Shown: piece after piece, positions 52,506-61,795 of the stretch
How the letters are laid out: every line of letters begins with the position of its first letter
Numbering within the stretch: the stretch's first letter is position 1
Assembly: GCA_035571835.1 (NCBI GenBank)
Contig: DATNBU010000025.1
Span: 1 to 64,000, forward strand
Length of the DNA stretch: 64,000 nt
From: Candidatus Limnocylindrales bacterium
Lineage (GTDB): Bacteria; Desulfobacterota; Binatia; UBA1149; CAITLU01
Reading direction: 5' to 3'
Notes under the pieces: generated by a model
Seen by the model: only the letters and a program-made list of their open reading frames with translations
Databases searched by the model: none
What the model was told of the DNA's origin: nothing
Made by a program: the position numbers and the translations under genes

Positions 52506-52890
52506 ATGTTCTCCGGAGCCGGCTTGGTTAGCCCTTCCTGTGCGCGCGGGCAAAAAACCGGTCCGCGAAGACGGGGGACAGGCACTTCGATCGCGTGCCG
52601 CGACGACGCGACTACGGCGGAAAATCCAGCGTTTTTCGGACGGTTCTGCACATCGAATCTACGCTGTGGAAGTCTTCAATTTGGCCGCGCGGTCAGAGCC
52701 GGGGCCTGCGTGGCAGCAAGCCGCTGCACAAAGCGCCGAATCCTGCCGGATGGCGGCGCAGATGCCCCGCAGAGTCCCCGGATCCCCTTTCTGGCAGTGC
52801 CGGTGCCGGTTACCATCCTGTTAGCGAATCGCACGACGCACGGTCTTCGGGGGCGGAGGCCGTCGGGCGACAAGTGGGAGTCCGAACGCA
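52506..52890. other. gene-free interval with a degenerate REP-like element
   Basis: This 385-base gap between divergent ychF and the NTF2-like gene holds no convincing gene. At 52572-52599 is a degenerate REP-like arm (cgggggacaggcac followed by cgcgtgccg) able to form a small hairpin. A GGAG at about 52876 serves the following gene. Confidence 0.5.
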
Positions 52891-53439
52891 ATGCTCAGAA
52901 CCTGGTGTCTCAGCGCGGCAGCGTTGGCACTGCTCGTCGTCGGAGCAGTCAGCGCCGAGTCCGACCCCGAAAAGGTCGCGCTGTCGATGCCTGCGCCCGC
53001 ACTGGTCAACGGCCCGGCGGCCTCGGCCGCGGACGCCGCCAAGGTCCGGTTCGCCATCGAGAAGGCCAACGCCCAGTGGCTGGCCGCCTTCCAGCAGAAT
53101 GACGCGACCGCACTTGCCCGGATCTACGCCGACGACGCCACGCTGTTTCCGCCTTCCAACGTCGGCCTCGAAGGCCGCGACAGCATCGTCGAGTACTTCC
53201 AGGCGCAGCGGAAGGCGGGCATGGGCGATGCGACCCTGAAAACACTCGACGTCGTCTGCGTGGGCGACGTCGCCTACGAAGTCGGAACCTACGGCTTCCG
53301 CTTCGGGTCGAGTGCCGCAGCCGATGCAGGTCGCTACTTCGCGATCTGGAAAGGGCTTCCGGACGGAAGCTGGCACTACCAGGTCGGCATCTGGAGCAGC
53401 AACCGCGACGTTGCCGTCGAGGCGACCGACCGCCGCTGA
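52891..53439 (+). CDS. secreted SnoaL/NTF2-like (DUF4440) protein
   Basis: 182 residues. A signal peptide (about 1-22) ends near AVSAE, followed by an Ala/Pro linker and an NTF2-fold domain (about 50-170): ANAQWLAAFQQNDATALARIYADDATLFPPSNVGLEGRDSI is the typical first half. NTF2-like cavities bind or transform small molecules, but no catalytic residues can be assigned with confidence. The gene begins after a REP-containing gap and stands alone on its strand. Confidence 0.85.
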   Translation: MLRTWCLSAAALALLVVGAVSAESDPEKVALSMPAPALVNGPAASAADAAKVRFAIEKANAQWLAAFQQNDATALARIYADDATLFPPSNVGLEGRDSIVEYFQAQRKAGMGDATLKTLDVVCVGDVAYEVGTYGFRFGSSAAADAGRYFAIWKGLPDGSWHYQVGIWSSNRDVAVEATDRR

Positions 53440-53540
53440 TTCTTCGCTTCGCTCGTGGCCCGCCGGCCAGTAACGCTTCGCTCGCTGCCTCGCTTTCCTC
53501 TATGCTCCGCCGCTCGCGCGCCGCGCGACACCACTCCGAG

Positions 53541-54713
53541 ATGACAAGCGCCCCGGTCCCTTCGTCGCCGCTCGATGCGGCGCGCTCGCTCTACACGACT
53601 TTGTCGGACGCATCTCCGCGCATCGAAGCCGAGCGGCGACTTCCGCCCGACATCGTCGCTGCGCTCAAGGCGTCGCGGCTGTTCCGGCTGTGCGTGCCCG
53701 AGCGTTACGCCGGGCTCGAAGCATCGCCGGCCACGCTGGTCGAGTGCGTTGCCGAGCTCGCGCGCGCCGACGGATCGGCCGGATGGTGCGTTGCCATCGG
53801 CGCGACCAGCGGGCTGCTCGGCGGCTACCTTCCCGATGCCGATGCGAAAGAAGTCTATGCGAGCGATCCCGACAGCGTCGCCGGCGGCGTGTTCGCGCCG
53901 AAAGGAAAAGCCGTCGCGGAAGGCGAATCGTACCGCGTGCGCGGCCGCTGGGCGTTTGCGAGCGGGATCCAGCACTGTTCGTGGCTGATGGGCGGCTGCG
54001 TCGTGTTCGAAGACGGCAAGCCGCTGACGCTGCCCGGCGGTCTTCCCGATTCGCGCCTCGTCGTCTATCCGGCGGCCGAAGCCGTCGTGCACGACACCTG
54101 GTCGGTCTCCGGTCTCTGCGGGACCGGAAGTCACGACATGGAAGTGAGCGACGTGCTCGTGCCGCGGACGCGCTCGGTTTCGCTGATGTCCGACCGTCCG
54201 CGGATCGAATCGGCACTGTACAAGTTCCCGGTATTCGGCTGCCTGGCGATCGGCATTGCGGCGGTTTCGCTCGGGCTCGCGCGCCGCGCGATCGACGAGC
54301 TCGTCGAGCTTGCCGGCGGCAAGACTCCTGCCGCGAGCCGAAGGACCCTCGCCGAGCGCGGCTACGTGCAGATGCAGATCGCCGAGGCCGAGGCTGCGCA
54401 GCGAAGCGCACGCGCGTTCCTGCTGGATACGATCGGTGAGATTTACGAGCACGCCTCGCGCGGCAACGACATCGAGCTCCGGCAGCGCGCGCTCCTGCGG
54501 CTGGCGGCGACGCATACCGTGACGCTCTCCAAGCGCGCGGTCGACGCGATGTACGACGCCGGCGGCGGCTCGTCGATCTACCGCTCGTCGCCGCTGCAGC
54601 GCTGCTTCCGCGACGTGCACACCGCATCGCAGCACATGATCATCTCGTCGTCGACCCTCGAGCTTGCCGGCCGCGTTTTCGCCGGCCTCGAAACCGACGC
54701 GTGGCAGCTGTGA
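53541..54713 (+). CDS. acyl-CoA dehydrogenase-fold flavoprotein (HsaA/hydroxylase-like)
   Basis: 390 residues from the ATG at 53541; an in-frame ATG at 53502 exists. The sequence pattern LARADGSAGWCVAIGATSGLLGGYL and GRWAFASGIQHCSWLMGG fits the acyl-CoA dehydrogenase superfamily branch of flavin-dependent hydroxylases (HsaA, HpaB-like, class D). It lacks the typical ACAD catalytic Glu. HsaA hydroxylates the steroid ring intermediate 3-HSA. The C-terminal half is a helical bundle. The stop codon touches a REP-like element. Confidence 0.85.
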   Translation: MTSAPVPSSPLDAARSLYTTLSDASPRIEAERRLPPDIVAALKASRLFRLCVPERYAGLEASPATLVECVAELARADGSAGWCVAIGATSGLLGGYLPDADAKEVYASDPDSVAGGVFAPKGKAVAEGESYRVRGRWAFASGIQHCSWLMGGCVVFEDGKPLTLPGGLPDSRLVVYPAAEAVVHDTWSVSGLCGTGSHDMEVSDVLVPRTRSVSLMSDRPRIESALYKFPVFGCLAIGIAAVSLGLARRAIDELVELAGGKTPAASRRTLAERGYVQMQIAEAEAAQRSARAFLLDTIGEIYEHASRGNDIELRQRALLRLAATHTVTLSKRAVDAMYDAGGGSSIYRSSPLQRCFRDVHTASQHMIISSSTLELAGRVFAGLETDAWQL

Positions 54714-54714
54714 A

Positions 54715-54735
54715 AATCGGGGTCATACCCCGATT
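54715..54735 (+). repeat. short REP-like palindrome
   Basis: aatcggggt-cat-accccgatt is a perfect 9-bp inverted repeat immediately after the stop codon of the flavoprotein gene. It shares the gaaaatcggggtca start with the element at 34305, so it is a shortened family member. Confidence 0.65.
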
Positions 54736-54755
54736 CTTTTGCCGGAGGCGCTCCG

Positions 54756-55559
54756 TTGCACGACATCACCAGGTCCCACTTCGAGACGATTCGCTTCGAG
54801 CGCAACGGCGACGTGCTGGTCGCGACCATCGACCGCAAGGACAGCGACCTCAATGCCGTCAATGACGTTCTTCACGAAGACCTGACCAGGCTCTTCCGCG
54901 AGCTCCGGCAGGAAACGATCGCGCGCGCCGTGCTGCTGACCGGACGCGGAAAGGCATTCAGCGCCGGCGGCGACTTCGCATGGTTTCCGCAGTTGCAGGA
55001 GCCCGGGCGCATGGATGCGCTGCGGCGCGATGCAAAGCAGCTCATCTGGGACCTGCTCGACGTGGAGATCCCGATCGTTGCGGCGGTCAACGGCCACGCG
55101 ATGGGGCTCGGCGCGTCGATCGCACTGCTTTGCGACGTGATCTTCATGGCCGACACGGCGACCATCGGCGATCCGCACGTGCGCGTCGGCATCGTGGCCG
55201 GCGACGGCGGCACGGCGATCTGGCCGCTCGCGGTCGGACCGGCGCTCGCCAAGCAGTATCTGCTCACGGGTGATCCGGTCAGCGCCGAGGACGCGCAGCG
55301 CATGGGCCTCGTCAACCGCGTGCTTCCTGCGGCGGAGCTGCTCGACGGAGCGATGGCGTTTGCCCGAAGGCTTGCAGCCGGCGCGCCGCTCGCCGTCCGT
55401 TACACCAAGATCGCAGTGAACAAGCTCATCAAGGACGCGCTAAACATCTCATTTGACACGTCGACCGCACTCGAGATCGTCACGTTCCAGAGCGAGGATC
55501 ACGCCGAAGCGCTCGCCGCGCTTCGCGAGAAGCGAAAGCCCGTCTTCCACGGCCGCTAG
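54756..55559 (+). CDS. enoyl-CoA hydratase/isomerase family protein
   Basis: 267 residues from the TTG at 54756, preceded by ggaggcg at optimal distance. Crotonase features are GRGKAFSAGGDFAWF (oxyanion loop, GGDF variant) and GHAMGLGASIALLCDVIFMA. The segment VGIVAGDGGTAIWPL carries the region of the second catalytic residue (Asp instead of Glu, as in several isomerase/hydrolase members). It probably acts on acyl-CoAs in fatty or steroid degradation. The gene is separated from the flavoprotein by only 42 bases, suggesting co-transcription. Confidence 0.91.
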   Translation: MHDITRSHFETIRFERNGDVLVATIDRKDSDLNAVNDVLHEDLTRLFRELRQETIARAVLLTGRGKAFSAGGDFAWFPQLQEPGRMDALRRDAKQLIWDLLDVEIPIVAAVNGHAMGLGASIALLCDVIFMADTATIGDPHVRVGIVAGDGGTAIWPLAVGPALAKQYLLTGDPVSAEDAQRMGLVNRVLPAAELLDGAMAFARRLAAGAPLAVRYTKIAVNKLIKDALNISFDTSTALEIVTFQSEDHAEALAALREKRKPVFHGR

Positions 55560-55600
55560 CCGCCGGCGCAACGAATGGCGGGACCGGCGGCGCGACCGCC

Positions 55601-55652
55601 CGAAATCGGTGTCTGTCCCCGATTACACGAAATCAGTGTCTGTCCCCGATTT
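55601..55652 (+). repeat. tandem pair of REP-like units
   Basis: Two 25-base direct copies, 55601-55625 and 55628-55652, differ at only two or three positions, both containing gtgtctgtccccgatt. Unlike other members of the family they are direct rather than inverted. They lie between the enoyl-CoA hydratase stop and the phosphofructokinase start. Confidence 0.85.
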
Positions 55653-55720
55653 CGGCGTGATTCGCGGGGCAAAATTGTACCTGTGACCGATTCGGCAATA
55701 ATGCGCGGAATCTCGAAGCA

Positions 55721-56995
55721 ATGAGCGGCAAACTGGCAATACTGGTCGGCGGCGGGCCCGCACCGGGCATCAACTGCGTGATCGGCGCGGCGACGATCCG
55801 CGCACGCCTCTCCGGGGTCGAGGTTCTCGGCATCCGCGATGGTTTCGAGCACATCATGGCGGGCGATACGTCGATGGTGGTGCCGCTCGAGATCGAGGAA
55901 GTCAGCCGCATTCATTTTCGCGGCGGCTCGATCCTCGGCATCGCCAGGGCCAATCCCACCAAGGACCCGGCGCTGCTCGAGACCACGGTCCGTTCTCTTC
56001 TCAGCCTCGGCGTCGACAAGCTGCTGACGATCGGCGGCGACGACACCGCGTTCTCGGCGCTGCGCATCGAAGCGGCCGCGGCCGGCCGCCTGCGCGTCGC
56101 GCACGTGCCGAAGACCATCGACAACGATCTCGACCTTCCGCCCGACATCGACACGTTCGGATTCCAGACCGCGCGCGCCGTCGGCGCCGAGCTCGTCAAG
56201 AACCTGATGGTCGACGCGTACACGACGCATCGCTGGTACTTCGTGATCGCCATGGGGCGCAAGGCCGGCCACCTCGCGCTCGGCATCGGCAAGGCCGCCG
56301 GCGCGACGCTGACGCTGGTCCCCGAAGAATTCGGCGCCGGTACGTTCCCGCTGTCGATGCTCGTCGACACGCTCGCCGGTGCGATCATCAAGCGAAGCGC
56401 GGCCGGGCGCCAGCACGGCGTTGCGGTGATCGCCGAAGGCGTCGTGCTCAGCGTACGGCCTCAGGATCTGGCCGATCTCGACGATGTCGAGCGCGACGAG
56501 CACGGGCACGTGCGCATCGCGGAAGTCGACATCGGCGATCTGCTGAAGGTCGCGGTGCGCGAGCGGCTGACGAAGCTCGGCGTCAAGACGACGATCGTCT
56601 CGAAGGACATCGGCTACGAGCTGCGCTGCGCGGATCCGGTGCCGTACGACATGGAATACACGCGCGACCTCGGCTACTGCGGCGCCAAATTTCTGCTCGA
56701 CGGCGGCAACGCGGCGATGGTCTCGATGCAGGGAGGCAACTTCGTTGCGGTGCCGTTCGAGTCGATGCTCGATGCGAAGACAGGGCGCGCGAGGGTGCGC
56801 CTTGTGAACATTTCTTCCACGCGATACGCGATCGCGCGGCGATACATGATCCGGCTGCGCGCAGACGATTTCAGCGACGAAGCCAGCGTCGCGTCGCTGG
56901 CCGCAGTCGCCAGCCTGAGCCCGGCCGAGTTCCGGCAGCAGTTCGGCTATCTCGTCGACTCCGAGCCCGAAGGGCTGCGCGTGGTGAACAGTTGA
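55721..56995 (+). CDS. pfp: diphosphate-type 6-phosphofructokinase
   Basis: 424 residues. The N-terminal ILVGGGPAPGINCVIGA is the phosphate-binding loop. The residues that select PPi instead of ATP are present: G105-G-D-D108 (instead of GGDGS) and PK131-TIDND. Catalytic TIDND and GRKAGHLALGIGKA are intact, and MEYTRDLGYCGA is present near the end. It should catalyse reversible phosphorylation of fructose 6-phosphate using pyrophosphate, working in both glycolysis and gluconeogenesis. The stop overlaps a TTG start possible for the next gene, but that gene more likely begins at 57046. Confidence 0.92.
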   Translation: MSGKLAILVGGGPAPGINCVIGAATIRARLSGVEVLGIRDGFEHIMAGDTSMVVPLEIEEVSRIHFRGGSILGIARANPTKDPALLETTVRSLLSLGVDKLLTIGGDDTAFSALRIEAAAAGRLRVAHVPKTIDNDLDLPPDIDTFGFQTARAVGAELVKNLMVDAYTTHRWYFVIAMGRKAGHLALGIGKAAGATLTLVPEEFGAGTFPLSMLVDTLAGAIIKRSAAGRQHGVAVIAEGVVLSVRPQDLADLDDVERDEHGHVRIAEVDIGDLLKVAVRERLTKLGVKTTIVSKDIGYELRCADPVPYDMEYTRDLGYCGAKFLLDGGNAAMVSMQGGNFVAVPFESMLDAKTGRARVRLVNISSTRYAIARRYMIRLRADDFSDEASVASLAAVASLSPAEFRQQFGYLVDSEPEGLRVVNS

Positions 56996-57045
56996 GCGCG
57001 ATCGTTGGCCCGAGCGCGATCCTTCGACCTGAAGCAGAACCCCAC

Positions 57046-58236
57046 ATGTCGAGCTTGCGAAGACTCCTAGCCGCCGGGCTGCTCATTCCGCTTCTTGCCG
57101 AAGCGGGATGCTCGCGCTCGTCGGCGCCGGAAGCTCCGGTGCGGCCGCCGGTGCTCGTCAAGGTCGCTCCCGCCGAGCGGCGCGACGTGCCGTTCATCGT
57201 TCGCGCCCCGGGGCTCGTGGTCGCGAGCGAGACCGTCGAGGTTCACGCGCGCGTCGATTCGCAGGTCATGGCAGTGCACTTTCGCGAAGGCGACATGGTG
57301 CACGCCGGCCAGCTCCTGTTCACGCTCGACGACCGTACGATGATGGCCGATCTTCGCCGCCAGGAAGCCACGCTCGCTACCGCGCAGGCCGAGCTCGAGA
57401 ACGCCCGCCGCCAGTACGACCGCGCGCGCAAGCTTGCGGCCGGCGGCTTCGAATCGACCGCCGAGCTCGACAAGGCGCGCGCAGATTTCGAGTCGAACGA
57501 AGCGCGCGCCGGCGCAACCCGTGCCGAGATCGAGCGTCTGCACGTGCTGCTCGGCTACACCAAGATCACGGCGGCGATCGACGGGCGCGTCGGATCGATC
57601 ACGGCAACCGTCGGCAACACGGTCAAGGCCAACGACGCAGGCACGCCGCTGGTCGTGATCAACCAGGTCTCGCCGATCCGCGTGCAGATCGGTCTTCCGC
57701 AGCAGGCGCTCGCGCCGCTTCGCGAGCTCATGGCAAAAAGCGAGGTGCCGGTGCGCGTGATCCGCGACGGCATCGAGCTGGCCGACAAAGGCCGGATCGA
57801 ATTCGTCGACAACTCGATCAACCGCACGACGGCAACGTTCGAGTGCCGCGCCGAGTTTGCGAACAAGGACGAGGCGCTGTGGCCCGGCATGATCGTCGAG
57901 ATCGTGATCCAGCTCGGCGAGGACACCGGCGTGATCGCGGTTCCGGAGATCGCCGTCCAGCACACGGCCGGAGGCGACTTCGTCTTCACTGTCGTCGACT
58001 CGAAGGCGGTACGCCGCCCGGTCACGGTACGCCGCTATGGTGATGGCGTCGCCGTTGTGACCGACGGTCTCCAGGGCGGCGAGCAGGTGGTCACCGACGG
58101 CATGCTCTCGCTGTCCGAAGGAAGCCCGGTCGACGTACCCGACCAGAACGCTGCCAAGGCAACGCCCGACGGCGCCGGATCCAAGCCAGCGCCGGACGGC
58201 GCCAGGCCGGCGCCCGGCGAACCCGCAAAGAAATGA
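57046..58236 (+). CDS. RND efflux periplasmic adaptor
   Basis: 396 residues from the ATG at 57046. A signal segment (LLAAGLLIPLLAEAGCS) has a cysteine that may be lipidated, although the lipobox is imperfect. A HlyD/AcrA-like layout follows: lipoyl halves (VVASETVEVHARVDSQVMAVHFREGD and VGSITATVGNTVKANDAGTPLVVI), an alpha-hairpin coiled coil (about 100-165), and a beta-barrel with membrane-proximal domain. The C-terminus is Pro/Ala-rich. Its TGA overlaps the ATG of the RND pump (ATGA), so they form an operon. No outer-membrane factor gene is adjacent. Confidence 0.93.
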   Translation: MSSLRRLLAAGLLIPLLAEAGCSRSSAPEAPVRPPVLVKVAPAERRDVPFIVRAPGLVVASETVEVHARVDSQVMAVHFREGDMVHAGQLLFTLDDRTMMADLRRQEATLATAQAELENARRQYDRARKLAAGGFESTAELDKARADFESNEARAGATRAEIERLHVLLGYTKITAAIDGRVGSITATVGNTVKANDAGTPLVVINQVSPIRVQIGLPQQALAPLRELMAKSEVPVRVIRDGIELADKGRIEFVDNSINRTTATFECRAEFANKDEALWPGMIVEIVIQLGEDTGVIAVPEIAVQHTAGGDFVFTVVDSKAVRRPVTVRRYGDGVAVVTDGLQGGEQVVTDGMLSLSEGSPVDVPDQNAAKATPDGAGSKPAPDGARPAPGEPAKK

Positions 58237-61200
58237 CGCTGTCGGATTTCTGCATCCGGCGGCCGGTCTTCACGATCCTGCTGATGGCTGCGCTTCTGGT
58301 CGGCGGGCTTGCCGGCTACCGCACGCTCGCGGTCAGCGCGCTTCCGAAAGTCGACTTTCCGACGATCTCGGTGACGGCCAACCTCTCGGGCGCAAGCCCG
58401 GAGACGATGGCGTCCGCGGTGGCGACACCGCTCGAGCGCCAGTTCTCGACGATCGCCGGCGTCACGTCGATGACGTCGACGAGCTTCCTCGGACGCACCG
58501 AGATCACGATCCAGTTCGACCTCGACCGCAATCTGGACGGCGCGGCGCTCGACGTGCAGTCGGCGATTTCGGCGACGCTGCGGCGCCTGCCGCCGCAGAT
58601 GACGTCGCCGCCGTCATTCCAGAAGGTCAACCCGGCCGACCAGCCGGTGCTGTTCGTCGCGCTCTCCTCTGACTCGCTGCCGCTGTCGCAGGTCAACGAA
58701 GTGGCCGACACGATGCTCGCGCAGCGCATCTCGACGCTGTCGGGCGTCGCGCAGGTCATCATCTTCGGTACCCAGAAGTACGCGGTGCGGGTGCGCGCAG
58801 ACGCCAACCGGCTGCTGTCGATGGGCCTCAGCTTCGACGATCTGCGGCGTGCGATCGCGGCGGCGGCATCGAACGCGCCGGTCGGGGTCATCAGCGGCGA
58901 GAAGCAGCTGTTCAACATCGACATCACCAACTCGCCGAGCAATGCGGCGACCTTCGGCGACGTGATCGTGGCCTGGCGCGAGGGCTCACCGCTGCGGCTG
59001 CGCGACGTGGCCACCGTGACCGATTCGGTAGAGGACGACCGCTCGATCGGCCGCATGAACGGCCTGCCGGCGATCGTCATCGCGATCCAGCGCCAGCCGG
59101 ATGCGAACACGATCTCGGTCGTGCGCTCTGTCCAGAAGCTGCTGGAGCGGGTCAAAGGCGACATTCCCGCGTCGATCCGGATGACCGAGATGCTCGACCG
59201 GTCGGTTTCGGTCGAGACGGCCGTGCACGACGTCCAGTTCACGCTCGGCCTGACAATCCTGCTCGTGATCGGCGTGATCTACGCGTTCCTGCGCGATCTT
59301 CGCGCCACGCTGATCTCGGCGATCGCCGTGCCGCTGTGCATCGTCGGCACGTGGGGCGGCATGAGCCTGCTCGGGTTCAGCATCAACAACGTTTCGCTGC
59401 TCGCGCTGACGCTCTGCGTGGGCTTCGTCGTCGACGATGCGATCGTGATGCTCGAGAACGTCGTGCGCCACATGGAGGGCGGGCTGCCGGCCAAGGAGGC
59501 CGCGTTCCGCGGCGCGCGCGAAATCCAGTTCACGATCCTTTCGATCACGTTCTCGCTGGTCGCCGTCTTCATCCCGATCCTGTTCATGGGCGGCGTCGTC
59601 GGACGCATCTTCCACGAGTTCGCGGTGACGATCAGCATGGCCATCCTGATCTCGGCGTTCGTCGCGCTTACGCTGACGCCGATGCTCTGCAGCCGCATGC
59701 TCAAGGCAGCTCCCGAAGGCGCCGACCACGGCCATGCCGCCGCCAACGTCGGTGGTTTCCGCGCACTGACCAATCTCTACGCGCGCACGCTCGACTGGTC
59801 GCTCGCGCACCGGCGCATCATGCTCGGCGTCACGCTCGCGACGCTCGGGCTCAGCATCTGGGGATTCGGCGCGGCGCCGAAAGGTTTCTTTCCGCTCGAA
59901 GACATCGGTTTCATCTTCGGCCAGACCGAGGCCGCGCAGGACATCTCGTTCGACGCGATGGTGGCCAAGCAGGAGCGCATCAGCGACATCATCCGCGCCG
60001 ACCCTGCCATCGACAACATGTTCTTCGGCATCGGCGGCGGCCGCGGCTCGAGCAATGCGGCGCGCATGTTCCTCGGACTTAAGCCGGTCGGCCAGCGCGA
60101 CTCGATCTTCGTGGTGATCGGGCGGCTGCGAAAAGCCGTCAGCGAAGTCGAAGGCATCAACGTGTTCCTGCAGCCGGTGCAGAACCTCTCGGTCGGCACG
60201 CGCCTGACCAAGAGCATGTACCAGTACACGCTCCAGTCGACGGATTTTCCGCTGTTGTCGGTGTGGTCCGAAAAGCTGCGTGAGGCGATGGTCGCCGACA
60301 CCCGATTCCGCGACGTGACATCCGACCTTCAGCTGAAGAGCCTCAAGGCGCGCGTCGAGATCGACCGCGCGAAGGCTGCGGCTGCCGGAATCACCGATGA
60401 CGACGTGCGGCGAGCGCTCTACGCGTCGTTCGGCGACGCGCAGGTGGCGACGCTGTACACGCCGGCCAACCAGTATGCCGTCATCGTCGAGCGAAGCGGC
60501 GGCAAGGAGCTCACGCCGGAGGCGCTCGCGAGCACGCCGGTCCAGGGCACCGGGCCGGTCTCGGTGTCGCTCTCGTCGATCGCCGAGGTCACGCGCGGCA
60601 TCGGCCCGTTGTCGGTCAATCATCAGGGACAGATGCCGTCGGTGACGGTCTCTTTCGATCTCAACGGCGGCGCGGCACTGAGCGACGCGGTCAAGGCGAT
60701 CAACCAGATCTCCCGGAACATCGGGCTGCCGGCGTCGATCAGCGGCGGGTTTGCCGGGTCGGCGCAGGTCTTCGAGGATTCGGCGAGAGGGCAGGGCGCT
60801 CTGGTGCTGCTGGCGATCGTCGTCATCTACATCATCCTCGGAATGCTCTACGAGAGCTTCATTCACCCGATCACGATCCTGTCGGGACTTCCGTCGGCGG
60901 GCATCGGCGCGCTGCTCGCACTGCGGCTGATGAGCATGGACCTGAGCGTCATTGCGTTCGTCGGCGTGATCCTGCTGATCGGCATCGTCAAGAAGAACGC
61001 GATCATGATGGTCGACTTCGCAATCCAGTCGCGCGCCGAGGGTAACGACCCGCTGACCGCGATCCGCACCGCGTGCCTGCTGCGCTTCCGCCCGATCATG
61101 ATGACGACGATGGCGGCGTTCTTCGGCACGCTTCCGATCGCGCTCGGCATCGGCGCCGGCGCCGAGCTTCGCCAGCCGCTCGGTGTCGCGGTGGTCGGCG

Positions 61201-61313
61201 GACTGGTCGTCTCGCAGTTCCTGACCCTTTACATCACACCGGTCGTCTACCTGTACCTCGAGCGCTGGTCGCGCACGTCGCGGCAGGTCGTGGTTCCGAT
61301 CTCGCCGGCATAG
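58233..61313 (+). CDS. RND efflux transporter permease (HAE-1, MdtB/MuxB-like)
   Basis: 1026 residues, the full RND length with two tandem halves: TM1 near 12-30, the large periplasmic loop to about 335, TM2-6, then a repeat. The proton-relay aspartates are in GFVVDDAIVMLENVVRHME and a later conserved Lys is in VGVILLIGIVKKNAIMMVDFA. The N-terminal MTLSDFCIRRPVFTILLMAAL is characteristic. It exports drugs, dyes, bile acids or other amphiphiles with the adaptor encoded immediately upstream. Confidence 0.96.
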   Translation: MTLSDFCIRRPVFTILLMAALLVGGLAGYRTLAVSALPKVDFPTISVTANLSGASPETMASAVATPLERQFSTIAGVTSMTSTSFLGRTEITIQFDLDRNLDGAALDVQSAISATLRRLPPQMTSPPSFQKVNPADQPVLFVALSSDSLPLSQVNEVADTMLAQRISTLSGVAQVIIFGTQKYAVRVRADANRLLSMGLSFDDLRRAIAAAASNAPVGVISGEKQLFNIDITNSPSNAATFGDVIVAWREGSPLRLRDVATVTDSVEDDRSIGRMNGLPAIVIAIQRQPDANTISVVRSVQKLLERVKGDIPASIRMTEMLDRSVSVETAVHDVQFTLGLTILLVIGVIYAFLRDLRATLISAIAVPLCIVGTWGGMSLLGFSINNVSLLALTLCVGFVVDDAIVMLENVVRHMEGGLPAKEAAFRGAREIQFTILSITFSLVAVFIPILFMGGVVGRIFHEFAVTISMAILISAFVALTLTPMLCSRMLKAAPEGADHGHAAANVGGFRALTNLYARTLDWSLAHRRIMLGVTLATLGLSIWGFGAAPKGFFPLEDIGFIFGQTEAAQDISFDAMVAKQERISDIIRADPAIDNMFFGIGGGRGSSNAARMFLGLKPVGQRDSIFVVIGRLRKAVSEVEGINVFLQPVQNLSVGTRLTKSMYQYTLQSTDFPLLSVWSEKLREAMVADTRFRDVTSDLQLKSLKARVEIDRAKAAAAGITDDDVRRALYASFGDAQVATLYTPANQYAVIVERSGGKELTPEALASTPVQGTGPVSVSLSSIAEVTRGIGPLSVNHQGQMPSVTVSFDLNGGAALSDAVKAINQISRNIGLPASISGGFAGSAQVFEDSARGQGALVLLAIVVIYIILGMLYESFIHPITILSGLPSAGIGALLALRLMSMDLSVIAFVGVILLIGIVKKNAIMMVDFAIQSRAEGNDPLTAIRTACLLRFRPIMMTTMAAFFGTLPIALGIGAGAELRQPLGVAVVGGLVVSQFLTLYITPVVYLYLERWSRTSRQVVVPISPA

Positions 61314-61363
61314 GCGGGGCGGTGGAGTCGAGGGCGGGCGTGTTTAAGGCAGCGGCAGGGAGC

Positions 61364-61789
61364 ATGACGTCGATCGACACGCTGGCGGCAGCTTTCATCG
61401 ATCTCACGCTTCCCAAGAAAGAGTGGACTCATCTGGCGCATCTCCGCGTCGGCCTCTGGCACCTCCTGCATCATTCGCCCGAGGAGGCACTGTCGCTGCT
61501 GCGCGTCCGCATTCGTACGCTCAATGAGAGCCACGGCGTCGAGAACTCGGAAACCGGCGGCTATCACGAATCGATCACGCGCTTCTACGTGTGGCAGATC
61601 GGGGAGTTTCTCGAAGCGGCCGGCCGCGAGCGGCCGATTGACGAGCTGGCTGCCGAGCTCATCGCCGAGCACGGCGACAAGAACCTGCCGCTACGCTACT
61701 GGAGCAAGGACCGGTTGATGTCGCGTGATGCGCGCGTCGGCTGGGTCGAGCCCGATCTCGAGCCTTTGCGGGCGCCGGCGTTGAAGTAA
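61364..61789 (+). CDS. conserved small protein of unknown function
   Basis: 141 residues from the ATG at 61364, with aggg a few bases upstream. It is soluble and helical, without signal or membrane segment. The most distinctive parts are EWTHLAHLRVGLWHLLHHSP and ETGGYHESITRFYVWQIG, which together carry several His, Trp and Tyr residues. This resembles a family of uncharacterised bacterial proteins, but no biochemical role is known to me. It lies between the RND pump and the proline iminopeptidase, 6 bases ahead of the latter. Confidence 0.7.
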   Translation: MTSIDTLAAAFIDLTLPKKEWTHLAHLRVGLWHLLHHSPEEALSLLRVRIRTLNESHGVENSETGGYHESITRFYVWQIGEFLEAAGRERPIDELAAELIAEHGDKNLPLRYWSKDRLMSRDARVGWVEPDLEPLRAPALK

Positions 61790-61795
61790 AAGGCA

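Noticed and set aside
55601-55652. Two-unit CRISPR or att site
   Set aside because: Repeats are separated by 2 bases only, and the same core occurs as inverted elements in other intergenic regions, fitting a REP-like family.
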